Notes: generated from the letters alone by a model not told the origin. DNA of 64,000 nt from Rariloculus sp965263005 (GCF_965263005.1 NZ_OZ253579.1:2356001-2420000); one strand, 5' to 3'; counted from the first letter of the stretch, positions 42,983 through 51,802 are shown. Made by a program: numbers and translations.

Positions 42983-43759
42983 ATGAGATTGAAACCACGT
43001 ACCGTTACGCTGCTGATGAGCGGTCTCGGGAGCATGCTGCTTTGCGCTCTGGCGATCGGCCAGACTGTCAACGCGATCATTGACGAAGAGGAAGACCGGA
43101 TTCAGGTGGCGCAGCAGGGTCAAGACGAGATCGACGGTATCGTCGCTACGACGCGGGTGCGATTCGACGAGTATCAGAGCCTTCTGAAGCAGATTGAGGG
43201 TGTCCAGGTCTACAACCGCCTGCTGCAGAACCAGATCGACGACCAGAATCGAACGCTCGACGATCTGCGCAGCTCGATCGAAGAGGTCACGGTCATCGAG
43301 CGGCAAGTTCTGCCGCTGATGACACGCATGATCGATGGCCTGGAGCGGTTCGTTGAGCTCGACGTTCCCTTCCTGCTCAACGAGCGCCAGCAGCGCATCG
43401 CCAACCTGAAGACGTTGCTCAATCGTTCCGACGTCACCGCGGCCGAGCAATTCCGAAACGTCATGGAAGCGTGGCAGATCGAGAACGACTACGGCAGCGC
43501 CCCGGAAACGTATACGGACATCGTACCGGTCGGCGGCGCGACTCGCGAGGTCGACATTCTCAAGATCGGCAGAGTCGCTCTGCTCTATTTGACGCCTGAT
43601 GGACAGCAGGCAGGCGCCTGGGACCACAGAAGCAGGGAGTGGGTCGAGCTTGGCGACGAATATCTGGCACCGATCAGACAGGGTCTCAGAGTCGTTGAAA
43701 CAGGTCAGGTCGACCAGGCCATGTTCGTCATTCCCGTCGCTCCACCAGAGGAACAGTAA
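42983..43759 (+). CDS. DUF3450 protein of the TonB operon
   Basis: A 258-residue exported coiled-coil protein. The signal peptide (about 1-25, MRLKPRTVTLLMSGLGSMLLCALA) precedes long helices rich in Gln, Glu and Arg (about 30-120) and a small C-terminal domain. DUF3450 proteins are encoded with TtpC-type TonB systems in marine gammaproteobacteria and are thought to sit in the periplasm with the complex. The start at 42983 was chosen because it begins the signal peptide. The next gene starts directly at its stop codon. Confidence 0.9.
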   Translation: MRLKPRTVTLLMSGLGSMLLCALAIGQTVNAIIDEEEDRIQVAQQGQDEIDGIVATTRVRFDEYQSLLKQIEGVQVYNRLLQNQIDDQNRTLDDLRSSIEEVTVIERQVLPLMTRMIDGLERFVELDVPFLLNERQQRIANLKTLLNRSDVTAAEQFRNVMEAWQIENDYGSAPETYTDIVPVGGATREVDILKIGRVALLYLTPDGQQAGAWDHRSREWVELGDEYLAPIRQGLRVVETGQVDQAMFVIPVAPPEEQ

Positions 43760-45133
43760 ATGAAAACGTATCAATTCATCAGCGCGGTGGTGCTCGGGTC
43801 ATGTCTTGCCGCCGGTCCAGCATTCGCCCAAGAAGCGGCCGACCTCAATGAGCTGCTTGAAGCGGTGCGAGAGGGCGGCGGCCGCGACGCTGGGCAACAT
43901 CAACAACGGCTCGATGAGTTCCAGCAGAGACAGGCCGATCAGACGCGCCTGCTCCAGGAGGCGCAGACACAACTTGCGAACGAACAGGCTCGCAGTGTTC
44001 AACTCGACGCACAGTTCGACGAAAACGAGATCCTGATCGAGAACGTCCAGGCGCAGCTCGACGAACGTCTGGGGTCGCTGCGCGAGCTCTTCGGTGTTCT
44101 GCAGCAGGTGTCCGGCGACGCGCGAAGCCAGTTCGAGAACTCGCTTACCAACGTCGAGTTTCCCGATAGAGCCGCGTTCCTCACCGAGTTTGCGACCAAG
44201 GCCGGCTCCGGCACCCGATTGCCGTCGATCGAGGAGATCGAGCAGTTGTGGTTCGAACTGCAGCGTGAAGCGACCGAGCAAGGCAAGGTCAAGCGTTTGA
44301 GCGACTTCGGATTCGTGACGGCGGGGGGCCAGCAAGTATCCGACGACGTGGTCCGTGTCGGTACGTTCAACCTCGTCGCCGACGGCCGCTATCTGGCGCA
44401 CAATCCGGAGACGAACTCTGTCTCGGAGTTGCAGCGACAGCCGTCACAGGCGAGATTCATCAACAGCACCGCCGATCTGGTTGGGGCGCAGCCCGGCGGC
44501 GACCTCGTGCGGTTCGGCGTCGATATCACGAGCGGCCAGTTGCTGTCTCTGCTGATCGAGACACCGAATATTCGCGAACGCATCGAGCAAGGCGCGGAAG
44601 TGGGCTACGTGATCATCGCCCTTGGCATATTTGGCGTGCTGCTTGCACTTGAGCGTCTGCTGACACTCAGCATCGTCGGCAACAACGTCAGGGCCCAGCT
44701 CAAGCGCGAAACGCCGAGTGAAAAGAACCCCCTCGGCCGCGTGCTCAAGGTCTATGAGGAGAACAAGGCAGTCGACACCGAGACACTGGAACTCAAGCTT
44801 GGCGAGGCGATCCTCAAGGAAACGCCGTCACTGCAGCGAGGCATCCTGTTCATCAAGGTGATATCGGTCGTCGCGCCGCTGCTTGGACTGCTCGGCACGG
44901 TCGTCGGAATGATCAATACCTTCCAGGCGATTACGCTGTTCGGAACCGGTGACCCGACGATCATGGCCGGTGGTATCTCGCAGGCGTTGATGACGACTGT
45001 GCTCGGTCTGTGCGTCGCAATACCGACGGTGCTGCTGCACACGCTGGTGAGCGGACGCAGCCGCAGAATCGTACAGATCCTCCAGGAGCAGAGCGCCGGT
45101 ATCGTTGCCAACCAGGCCGAAAAGGCGCAGTGA
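43760..45133 (+). CDS. TtpC-like MotA/TolQ/ExbB protein with long periplasmic N-terminus
   Basis: A 457-residue protein. A signal peptide (about 1-23) is followed by a periplasmic coiled-coil region up to about residue 280. Then come transmembrane helices (GYVIIALGIFGVLLALERLL near 290; SVVAPLLGLLGTVVGMINTF near 370; LMTTVLGLCVAIPTVLLHTL near 410) of the MotA/TolQ/ExbB proton channel domain. This layout matches TtpC of the Vibrio TonB2 system, a fourth component besides ExbB, ExbD and TonB. It would help turn the proton gradient into force for outer-membrane receptors. Confidence 0.92.
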   Translation: MKTYQFISAVVLGSCLAAGPAFAQEAADLNELLEAVREGGGRDAGQHQQRLDEFQQRQADQTRLLQEAQTQLANEQARSVQLDAQFDENEILIENVQAQLDERLGSLRELFGVLQQVSGDARSQFENSLTNVEFPDRAAFLTEFATKAGSGTRLPSIEEIEQLWFELQREATEQGKVKRLSDFGFVTAGGQQVSDDVVRVGTFNLVADGRYLAHNPETNSVSELQRQPSQARFINSTADLVGAQPGGDLVRFGVDITSGQLLSLLIETPNIRERIEQGAEVGYVIIALGIFGVLLALERLLTLSIVGNNVRAQLKRETPSEKNPLGRVLKVYEENKAVDTETLELKLGEAILKETPSLQRGILFIKVISVVAPLLGLLGTVVGMINTFQAITLFGTGDPTIMAGGISQALMTTVLGLCVAIPTVLLHTLVSGRSRRIVQILQEQSAGIVANQAEKAQ

Positions 45134-45191
45134 GGAGAATCAGCGCGCACGCGATAGGCATGGGCCGGCGACGCCGAGGAGAACCGAGATC

Positions 45192-45719
45192 ATGCAGTTT
45201 TTGATCGATGCATACGAGGCGATTCGAGACTTCCTCGAACTCGGCGGCCCCGTGCTCAGGCTCATAGCCGTCGTGATACTCGCCATGTGGATCCTGATTC
45301 TGGAACGCTTGATGTATTTCCGGACGGGTCTGCGCAACTTGATCAGGGACGCTTACGAGTCCTGGGAGTCTCGCGACGAGCGCAAGTCCTGGCACGCTAA
45401 ACAGGTACGCAGTCAGATTATCTCGAAAATCAGGATGAACGCCGGTGAGGGCCTGGGCATGATCGAGACGCTCGTGGCCTTATGCCCGTTGCTCGGCCTC
45501 CTCGGTACCGTGACAGGCATGATCGCGGTGTTCCAGGTCATGGCCGTTACCGGGGGCGGCAACGCGCGCTCCATGGCGGCTGGCGTATCGATGGCCACGA
45601 TCCCGACGATGGCCGGCATGGTAGGCGCGCTGTCGGGCGTGTTTCTCGTGACAATCTTGACGCGCACCGCGAAAAGGCGTATCGCTTTTCTTGAGGATCG
45701 CATGACGATGGATCATTAG
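45192..45719 (+). CDS. exbB: ExbB-like proton channel subunit
   Basis: A 175-residue MotA/TolQ/ExbB protein of short ExbB2 type. Helix 1 is VLRLIAVVILAMWILILERLMYF (about 20-42). Helices 2 and 3 are LVALCPLLGLLGTVTGMIAVF (near 97) and VSMATIPTMAGMVGALSGVFLV (near 134). I start at ATG 45192, since upstream in-frame codons overlap the previous gene without family similarity. It forms the stator channel with ExbD. Confidence 0.93.
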   Translation: MQFLIDAYEAIRDFLELGGPVLRLIAVVILAMWILILERLMYFRTGLRNLIRDAYESWESRDERKSWHAKQVRSQIISKIRMNAGEGLGMIETLVALCPLLGLLGTVTGMIAVFQVMAVTGGGNARSMAAGVSMATIPTMAGMVGALSGVFLVTILTRTAKRRIAFLEDRMTMDH

Positions 45720-45732
45720 GGAGCCCGCGAGA

Positions 45733-46146
45733 ATGCGTAAACACATAGCTTCGATCAAGGTGGAAACGGAAGAGAACGAGATCAACCTGACGCCAATGCT
45801 CGATGTCGTGTTCATCATGTTGATCTTCTTCATCGTCACGGCGACCTTCATACGCGAAACGAGCATCGAGGCGAACCGGCCGGATCAGCAGGATCAGCCG
45901 CAAGTCGTGCAGGAAGAAGGCGCCATCCTGATCATCATCGACAATAACGACGATATCTGGATGAACGGCCTGATCATCGACGACCGCGCCGTGAGACCCA
46001 ATATCCAGCGCCTGCACGCGGAGGATCCGGACCGGCCGGTCGTTATTCAGGCCGAACCCGATTCGAGCGCGGAATCGCTCGTCGCGGTCATGGACGCATC
46101 GCGTCAGGCAGACGTCTACAACATATCGATCACCGCCGGAACCTAG
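45733..46146 (+). CDS. exbD: ExbD-like biopolymer transport protein 1
   Basis: A 137-residue ExbD/TolR protein: a short cytoplasmic start, one membrane helix with the essential proton-carrying Asp in NLTPMLDVVFIMLIFFIV (D24), and a periplasmic domain. It is 13 bp after exbB. A second ExbD follows, so the complex may be a heteromer. Confidence 0.95.
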   Translation: MRKHIASIKVETEENEINLTPMLDVVFIMLIFFIVTATFIRETSIEANRPDQQDQPQVVQEEGAILIIIDNNDDIWMNGLIIDDRAVRPNIQRLHAEDPDRPVVIQAEPDSSAESLVAVMDASRQADVYNISITAGT

Positions 46147-46200
46147 GCCATAGCGTTGCGGATGGGGTGTGCACCGTTACGATACCAAAGAGAGCTGAAG

Positions 46201-46587
46201 ATGGACGAAGACAAGGAAGAAAGTGAAATCAACTTGACACCGATGCTCGACGTCGTATTCATCATGTTGATCTTCTTCATCGTGACCGCCGTATTCGTCA
46301 GGGAACCGGGCGTCGACATCGAACGCCCCGCGGCGGTAACGGCCGTGGATCCCGGCGGCGGCAGCATATTCATCGCAGTCACGGCAAACAACGAGATCTG
46401 GATCGACCGCCGCGAGATCGACATTCCGGGCGCAAAGTCCCAAATCGAACGGCTCTCGTCCGAGAATCCCGAGGCCGGCATTATCATCCAGGCCGACGGC
46501 CAGGCGCGAAACGAAGTGCTGATCGCCGTAATGGACGCCGCGAAGGAAGCCGGGATCGCGGACATCACGATCGCTGCGGGCGATTAG
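46201..46587 (+). CDS. exbD: ExbD-like biopolymer transport protein 2
   Basis: A 128-residue second ExbD with the same helix NLTPMLDVVFIMLIFFIV and Asp (D16), differing from the first mainly in the periplasmic part. ATG 46201 gives the natural start; an upstream in-frame start at 46156 would add 15 unrelated residues. Two different ExbD genes in tandem also occur in other DUF3450-type TonB operons. Confidence 0.94.
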   Translation: MDEDKEESEINLTPMLDVVFIMLIFFIVTAVFVREPGVDIERPAAVTAVDPGGGSIFIAVTANNEIWIDRREIDIPGAKSQIERLSSENPEAGIIIQADGQARNEVLIAVMDAAKEAGIADITIAAGD

Positions 46588-46679
46588 CAGCCCGTCGACG
46601 GGGGCGGGGTGCCTGACATTTCTCATGCTAGAATCGAGGCTGACAGTCGCAGGTTGACATACCTCGATCCATAGGGCGT

Positions 46680-47318
46680 ATGACGGACCAGGATTCCAAG
46701 ACACGGGGGACTCGGAACATGATTGCCAGGTACGGAATTGCCATTGCGATTGGCGCCGGAGTCACATTCGGCCTGTTGTTCATCATGCAATTGCTGATCG
46801 CGACGGGTCGCGGAGCCATAGTTGACGGTGCCGGGTTCCGAGTCGTGGATTTCGTTCGCGTCGAGCGCGAACAGACGATCGAGACGAAGCAGGACAAGCC
46901 GGACAAACCGCCCGAGCCGGACCAGCAGCCGGACATACCGCAGGCCGATACGTCGGGCGACTTCGATAATAGTCTGCGCGTCTCGATGTCAACCCCGACG
47001 CTGACCACGAACTTGAATGTCGGCAATCTTGGTTTCGGCGTGGCCGACGGCGAATACCTGCCGATCGTAAAGGTCGCCCCGATCTATCCGGCCAGGGCGG
47101 CATCACGCGGGCTTGAGGGCTACGTCATCGTCGAATATACAGTGACGAGAACGGGGGCGACGAGGGACGCCCGCGTAGTTGAATCGTCGAGCAGCCTGTT
47201 CGAGCGCGCTGCGGTCGACTCGGCGCTCAAGTACAAGTACAGGCCCCGCGTCATCGACGGCGAGCCCGTCGAAGTCCCCGGGGTCAGAACCATCATCAGG
47301 TTCGAACTCGAAAACTGA
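46680..47318 (+). CDS. tonB: TonB-like energy transducer
   Basis: A 212-residue protein: cytoplasmic start, one membrane helix (about 15-37), a short Asp/Lys/Pro/Gln linker (DKPDKPPEPDQQPDIP), and a C-terminal TonB domain (about 120-212) with the YPARAASRGLEGYVIVEYTV block. The linker is short, as in TonB2-type proteins, which may explain the need for accessory periplasmic subunits. It follows exbD2 by 92 bp. Confidence 0.92.
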   Translation: MTDQDSKTRGTRNMIARYGIAIAIGAGVTFGLLFIMQLLIATGRGAIVDGAGFRVVDFVRVEREQTIETKQDKPDKPPEPDQQPDIPQADTSGDFDNSLRVSMSTPTLTTNLNVGNLGFGVADGEYLPIVKVAPIYPARAASRGLEGYVIVEYTVTRTGATRDARVVESSSSLFERAAVDSALKYKYRPRVIDGEPVEVPGVRTIIRFELEN

Positions 47319-47353
47319 TCGGCTTGAAGCCGTTTTGAAGCGAGGAGAGTCGC

Positions 47354-48664
47354 GTGGGAGCTAAGTACTTTGCGGCATTGTTTGCCGTTGCGGCAGCTAT
47401 AGCGGTTACGGCCCTGGCCCCGGAGGCCTACGCACAACGGGCGGGTCAACAGAATCAGGAAAGCCAGGCGAACCAACCCGCGCGCCGGACTCCGGCCATG
47501 CGCGAGCGCGTGTACCAGCGCTTGGCCGAAGCTCAGGAATGCTCCGAGGACGAGGATATGGTGTGCGCGCGCCGACTGCTCGATCAAGTCCGCGAAATGA
47601 CCGACCTCAACAGCTATGAAGTCGCGCAGATGTGGAATTTCTACGCGTTCATCAATTTCAGCGATGACAATTTCCCCGAAGCGATCGCCGCGTACGAGAA
47701 CGTGCTTCAGCAGGAGGAGCTGCCTATCGGTCTCGAAACCACTACGATGTACTCGCTTGCGACGCTGTATGTCCAGCAGGAGTTGTACCAGCAGGGCCTC
47801 GACATGCTCGAGCGGTGGTTAGCCTTGTCCGATGCTCCCTCGCCTGGGCCATATATCCTCAAAGCCCAGATCCACTATGCGCTGGAACAGTTCCGCGAAG
47901 GCATCGAACCCGTGCTGACGGCGCTTGAGATTGCCGAGCAGCAGGGCAGGTCTCCGCAGGAAGGTTGGTATCAGCTACTCAACGTCTTCTATTTCGAAAT
48001 CGAGGATTATCCCAAGGTCATCGAGACGCTGACCACCCTTGTCGAGACCTGGCCAAAGAAGGATTACCTTGTGCAGCTTGCGGGTATCTACGGGCAGGAA
48101 GGCGAAGACAACGCGCAGCTCGCGCTCTACGAGGCAGCCCACGAGGTTAGCTGGCTCGACCGCAGCACCGAGCGGGTAACGCTCGCACAAATGCTGATGC
48201 AGGCCGATATTCCTTACAAGGCCGCGAGGATTCTCCAGGACGGCCTGGACAGCGGCGACATCGAGTCGACCGAGCCCAATTGGCGGCTGCTCTCTCAGGC
48301 CTGGCAACTGGCCCAAGAGGATGAAGCCGCGCTGCCGGCGCTGCTTCGTGCCTCGAATCTCGCTGATGACGGCAATCTCGACCACCGTCTGGCCCAATCC
48401 TATGCGAACCTCGCGCGCTGGGACGAATGCGTCGAGGCGGCCCGCGACGCCGTGCGGCGTGGCGGACTCAACCGCGAGGATCAGGCGAACCTGTTGCTCG
48501 GCAACTGTCTGGTCGAACTCAAGGAATACGACGAAGCAAGGAACGCGTTCCAGGCGGCGTCGCGTGACGAGCGCAGCCGGTCCGGCGCTCAACAATGGCT
48601 CGAATACGTCAGGAACGAACAGCGCAGAGATGCCGAGATCGCGCGTGCTCTGCGCCGCGGCTGA
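47354..48664 (+). CDS. Exported TPR-repeat protein of the TonB operon
   Basis: A 436-residue protein with a signal peptide (about 1-26) and many helical TPR-like units (for example YEVAQMWNFYAFINFSDDNFPEAIAAYENVLQ, shown here only in part: NFYAFINFSDDNFPEAIAAY). TPR proteins close the DUF3450/ExbB/ExbD/TonB operon in related bacteria; they probably act as periplasmic scaffolds. GTG 47354 is preceded by GAGGAG. No catalytic motif is visible. Confidence 0.88.
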   Translation: MGAKYFAALFAVAAAIAVTALAPEAYAQRAGQQNQESQANQPARRTPAMRERVYQRLAEAQECSEDEDMVCARRLLDQVREMTDLNSYEVAQMWNFYAFINFSDDNFPEAIAAYENVLQQEELPIGLETTTMYSLATLYVQQELYQQGLDMLERWLALSDAPSPGPYILKAQIHYALEQFREGIEPVLTALEIAEQQGRSPQEGWYQLLNVFYFEIEDYPKVIETLTTLVETWPKKDYLVQLAGIYGQEGEDNAQLALYEAAHEVSWLDRSTERVTLAQMLMQADIPYKAARILQDGLDSGDIESTEPNWRLLSQAWQLAQEDEAALPALLRASNLADDGNLDHRLAQSYANLARWDECVEAARDAVRRGGLNREDQANLLLGNCLVELKEYDEARNAFQAASRDERSRSGAQQWLEYVRNEQRRDAEIARALRRG

Positions 48665-48670
48665 GTCGCG

Positions 48671-48676
48671 TATAAA
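48671..48676 (+). promoter_or_regulatory. Possible -10 box directly before the peroxiredoxin start
   Basis: TATAAA lies 6 bp before the ATG at 48683, so a start 7 nt downstream would make a leaderless mRNA. No clear -35 box. Low confidence. Confidence 0.3.
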
Positions 48677-48682
48677 GTCACG

Positions 48683-49168
48683 ATGACGATCCAGGTCGGC
48701 GACACGATACCCGCGGGAAAGTTCAGCGTCACGGGTGCCAACGGCCCTGAGTCGTTGTCGACGGAAGAACTCTTTGGCGGCAAGAAAGTCGTGCTGTTTT
48801 CGGTACCGGGCGCGTTTACTCCGGTGTGTTCGGCCAGGCACCTGCCGGGCTTCGTAGAGCATGCCGATGCCCTGCACGACCGCGGCGCCGATACAATTGC
48901 CTGTCTCGCGGTCAACGACGTGTTCGTCATGTCCGCCTGGGGAAAGGCCGGCGGCGTCGCGGACAAGATCGTGATGCTGGCTGACGGTAACGGCGAGTAC
49001 ACCAGGGCGCTCGGTCTGGAACTCGACGCGAGCGGGTTCGGCATGGGGACGCGCGGCAAACGGTTTTCGTTGATCGTCGATGACGGCGTCGTGACTAACA
49101 TCAATGTTGAGCCGCCCGGAGAGTTCGGTGTCAGCTCCGCGGAAACCGCGCTCGATCAGCTCGACTGA
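48683..49168 (+). CDS. Prx5-type peroxiredoxin
   Basis: A 161-residue thioredoxin-fold peroxidase. The peroxidatic Cys is C49 in PGAFTPVCSARHLPGF, and a second Cys is C74 in IACLAVNDVF. The block NDVFVMSAWGKAGG is typical of the Prx5/type II peroxiredoxin group, which reduces peroxides with glutathione/glutaredoxin. Length is normal. Its end overlaps the etfA remnant on the other strand by 13 bp. Confidence 0.93.
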   Translation: MTIQVGDTIPAGKFSVTGANGPESLSTEELFGGKKVVLFSVPGAFTPVCSARHLPGFVEHADALHDRGADTIACLAVNDVFVMSAWGKAGGVADKIVMLADGNGEYTRALGLELDASGFGMGTRGKRFSLIVDDGVVTNINVEPPGEFGVSSAETALDQLD

Positions 49169-49308
49169 CGGTCGAAAGCCGCGATAATCGCCGGCACCGC
49201 TTCAAACAGGTCCGCCACGAGCCCACTATCGGCGCTCTGGAAACTCGGTGCATCGGGATCCGCGTTAATCGCGACGATCGTTCCCGCGTCCTTGATCCCT
49301 GTCAGGTT
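49156..49308 (-). pseudogene. etfA: C-terminal remnant of electron transfer flavoprotein alpha subunit
   Basis: The minus strand encodes about 50 residues, YNLTGIKDAGTIVAINADPD at the start, then SADSGLVADLFEAVPAIIAA and a TGA at 49156. This is the FAD-binding C-terminus of EtfA. Nothing upstream on that strand belongs to EtfA and there is no start codon. The stop lies inside the peroxiredoxin gene. It is a truncated leftover of a lost or moved etfBA locus. Confidence 0.85.
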
Positions 49309-49363
49309 GTAACGAGGAAACCCCGGTCAGCCCCTGTCCTGGCGCGCTCGCGCGACGGGCCGG

Positions 49364-49369
49364 TAGAAT
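49364..49369 (+). promoter_or_regulatory. Possible -10 box directly before the sulfurtransferase start
   Basis: TAGAAT ends 6 bp before the ATG at 49376, which again would place the transcript start at the start codon. No clear -35 box. Confidence 0.3.
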
Positions 49370-49375
49370 CCGCTC

Positions 49376-50224
49376 ATGGAAGCGCTTATCGAAGTTGAGG
49401 GTCTGGCGGCGGCGCTCGGCGATCCCGACTGGGTCGTGATCGATTGCCGCTTCGATCTCCTCGATCCGGAAGCAGGCGCGAAACAATATGCCGAAGCGCA
49501 CATTCCCGGTGCGCGACACGCCAATCTCGACCGGGACCTGGCGCGTGAACCGGGTCCCGAGGACGGCCGCCATCCGCTGCCCAGACCCGAAGACTTTGCC
49601 GCGCGGCTCGAGGCGCTCGGCGTTTCGAACTCGAGCGTCGTCGTCGCATACGACGAGGGGGCCGGCGCGCTCGCGGCAAGACTCTGGTGGATGCTACGCT
49701 GGCTCGGCCACGAGCGCGTTGCGGTTCTCAACGGCGGGCTTGCACGCTGGAAAGCCGCCGCGCTGCCATTGACTGAAAGGCCGCAGCGCTGCGAGCGCGG
49801 CAGCTTCGTCCCTGAACGTGTCAACGGCGATTGGATCGTGTCGACCGCCGAGCTGGAAGACAGAATGCGAACCGGCGACCTCATCCTCGATGCGCGCGCA
49901 GCCGCGCGATTCCGGGGCGAGCAAGAGCCCATCGATCGCGTAGCGGGTCATGTCCCAGGCGCGGCGAATCTGCCGTTCACCGAATGTCTCGCCGGCGACG
50001 GGCGGCTTCTTCCACAGTCGGAGTTACGGACGCTGTTGGCGAACGCAACGGACGGGCGCGATGCCGGGCAAGTCATCACGATGTGCGGGTCGGGCGTCAC
50101 GGCGTGCCATCTGCTGTTGGCGATGAACTCGGCTGGCCTTGGCGACGGCAGACTCTATGTCGGCTCGTGGAGCGAATGGATCCGCGATCCTGAGCGCCGG
50201 ATCGCGACGGGGGACGAAGCTTGA
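49376..50224 (+). CDS. Two-domain sulfurtransferase (thiosulfate/3-mercaptopyruvate type)
   Basis: A 282-residue tandem rhodanese. The N-terminal inactive domain (about 1-140) contains DCRFDLLDPEAG; the C-terminal active domain carries C237 in MCGSGVTACHLLLA. The CGSGVTA loop is of the mercaptopyruvate sulfurtransferase (SseA) type, whereas thiosulfate sulfurtransferases usually have CRxGx[RT]. It moves sulfur from 3-mercaptopyruvate or thiosulfate to thiol acceptors in the cytoplasm. Confidence 0.92.
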   Translation: MEALIEVEGLAAALGDPDWVVIDCRFDLLDPEAGAKQYAEAHIPGARHANLDRDLAREPGPEDGRHPLPRPEDFAARLEALGVSNSSVVVAYDEGAGALAARLWWMLRWLGHERVAVLNGGLARWKAAALPLTERPQRCERGSFVPERVNGDWIVSTAELEDRMRTGDLILDARAAARFRGEQEPIDRVAGHVPGAANLPFTECLAGDGRLLPQSELRTLLANATDGRDAGQVITMCGSGVTACHLLLAMNSAGLGDGRLYVGSWSEWIRDPERRIATGDEA

Positions 50225-50284
50225 GACACCGCGAGCCACCGCGGCGCCAGGACTCGCGAGACTTCCGTATCGGGCGTTGTGGCC

Positions 50285-50450
50285 CTGGCAGCCCGCGGCA
50301 AAGCCCCGCGTGGCACCGAGACCGGCGAGGCGCCCGCCTGACAGGGCGCGAGGAGCGAGAATATTGAACATATTTGAGCGACGAGCAACGCAGCTCAGGC
50401 GGGATGCATCGCCGGTCGAATGCAGCGGAGCTTTTGCCACGGGCTGCCAG
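50285..50450. repeat. 166-bp palindrome-bounded intergenic repeat (fullest copy)
   Basis: The element begins CTGGCAGCCCGCGGCAAAGC (50285-50304) and ends with its near-perfect inverted copy (50430-50450). The inner part carries GGCGCGAGGAGCGAGAATAT and a palindromic AATATTGAACATATTT stretch. Shorter copies lie at 57834-57941 and 61371-61446 and an end fragment at 25192. It fills most of the 327-bp gap between the sulfurtransferase and aminotransferase genes. No transposase is present; a MITE or REP-like element is the best description. Confidence 0.78.
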
Positions 50451-50551
50451 GCACTGTCAGGGTTCAGGAGATCGCGATGCGCCGTGCGTCACGCGCGTCG
50501 GTTCCATCTTTGGGGTTGTGGCAGAATACGCGCTTTTGATGGGACGTCACC

Positions 50552-51802
50552 GTGTCCGCACCACTCAAAGAAATTGAATCAAGCCCTCGACTGAAGGATG
50601 TCCGCTACGAGATTCGGGGCGGGCTCGCACGCCGAGCGCTGGAGCTTGAGCGGCAGGGCTACGAGATAATTTCCCTTAACATCGGCAATCCCGGACTGTT
50701 CGGTTTCCGCACGCCCGAAACGATGCGGCTCGCCATGATAGAAAACCTCGGCGCGAGCGAACCTTACTGCAACCAGAAGGGCATCTTTCCGTCGCGCGAA
50801 GCGGTCGTGATGCAACAGCAGGATCGCGGCGTCATGGACGTCACAGCCGACCTCGTGTTCATGGGCAACGGGGTCAGCGAATTGATCGACCTGACGCTCA
50901 GGGCGCTGCTCAGTCCCGGTGACGAAGTGCTGATTCCGAGCCCGGACTACCCGTTGTGGACCGCGGCGACCGTGCTGAACGGCGGCAGCGCCCTCTACTA
51001 TCCATGCCCCGAGAACCTGGAATTCAACCCCGACGTCGATGCGATCGAGTCGCTGATCAGCGCCAATACCCGAGCCATCGTCGTCATCAATCCGAACAAT
51101 CCTACCGGTGCCGTCTATACGCACGAGCGACTGGCCAAGATCGCAGACCTCGCCGCCAAACATGACCTGGTGGTCTTCAGTGACGAAATCTACGATCTGA
51201 TGGTCTACGACGACGCTGAATTCATACCGATGGCAACGCTGTGCAAGGAAGGGCCCTGCGCGACCTTCGGCGGATTATCGAAGGTGTATCGCGCCTGCGG
51301 CTATCGCGTCGGCTGGGTAAGCTTCAGCGGCGCGACGGACCGCTGCGGATCGTATCTCGAGGCGCTGGACACGCTCGCGGCCCTGCGCCTGTGCAGCAAC
51401 GTGCCGGGTCAGTGGGCCGTGCAGACAGCGCTCGGCGGTTACCAAAGCATACACAAACTCTGCGCTCCGGGCGGTCGGCTCTACGAATCCCGGCGAGCGG
51501 TCATCGATGCCGTCGAGCGGAGCCGATATATGACGCTCGTACCGCCGAGCGGATCGATGTACGCGTTTATCGGTGTCGACCGCAAGCAGATTCCGCAATT
51601 CGACGACGAGGAATTTGCGCTTGAGTTGCTCGAGAAAAAGCGCGTGCTGGTTGCGCCCGGATCGAGCTTCAATACGCCTTATCGGGACCATTTCAGGATT
51701 ACGACGCTGCCGGACGAAGATCAGTTGATCGAGGTCTTTACTCGCATAGAAGACGCTTTGGACCACCTCGCGAGTCGGCCAGCGAAACTAGAAATAGCAT
51801 AA
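50552..51802 (+). CDS. AlaA-like class I aminotransferase
   Basis: A 416-residue PLP aminotransferase of the AlaA/AlaT type (glutamate-pyruvate aminotransferase), making alanine. It contains RYEIRGGLARRALELERQG near 20, LNIGNPGLFGF near 45, INPNNPTGAVY near 180, SDEIYDLMVYD near 212 and the Schiff-base Lys in TFGGLSKVYRACGYRVGW (near 247). GTG 50552 gives the family start. The Lys and Asn/Asp/Arg set of the active site is present. Confidence 0.9.
   Translation: MSAPLKEIESSPRLKDVRYEIRGGLARRALELERQGYEIISLNIGNPGLFGFRTPETMRLAMIENLGASEPYCNQKGIFPSREAVVMQQQDRGVMDVTADLVFMGNGVSELIDLTLRALLSPGDEVLIPSPDYPLWTAATVLNGGSALYYPCPENLEFNPDVDAIESLISANTRAIVVINPNNPTGAVYTHERLAKIADLAAKHDLVVFSDEIYDLMVYDDAEFIPMATLCKEGPCATFGGLSKVYRACGYRVGWVSFSGATDRCGSYLEALDTLAALRLCSNVPGQWAVQTALGGYQSIHKLCAPGGRLYESRRAVIDAVERSRYMTLVPPSGSMYAFIGVDRKQIPQFDDEEFALELLEKKRVLVAPGSSFNTPYRDHFRITTLPDEDQLIEVFTRIEDALDHLASRPAKLEIA

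Noticed and set aside
46583..46603. GCAGCCCGTCGACGG after exbD2 as a repeat end
   Set aside because: The match to the repeat end stops after about 9 bases.
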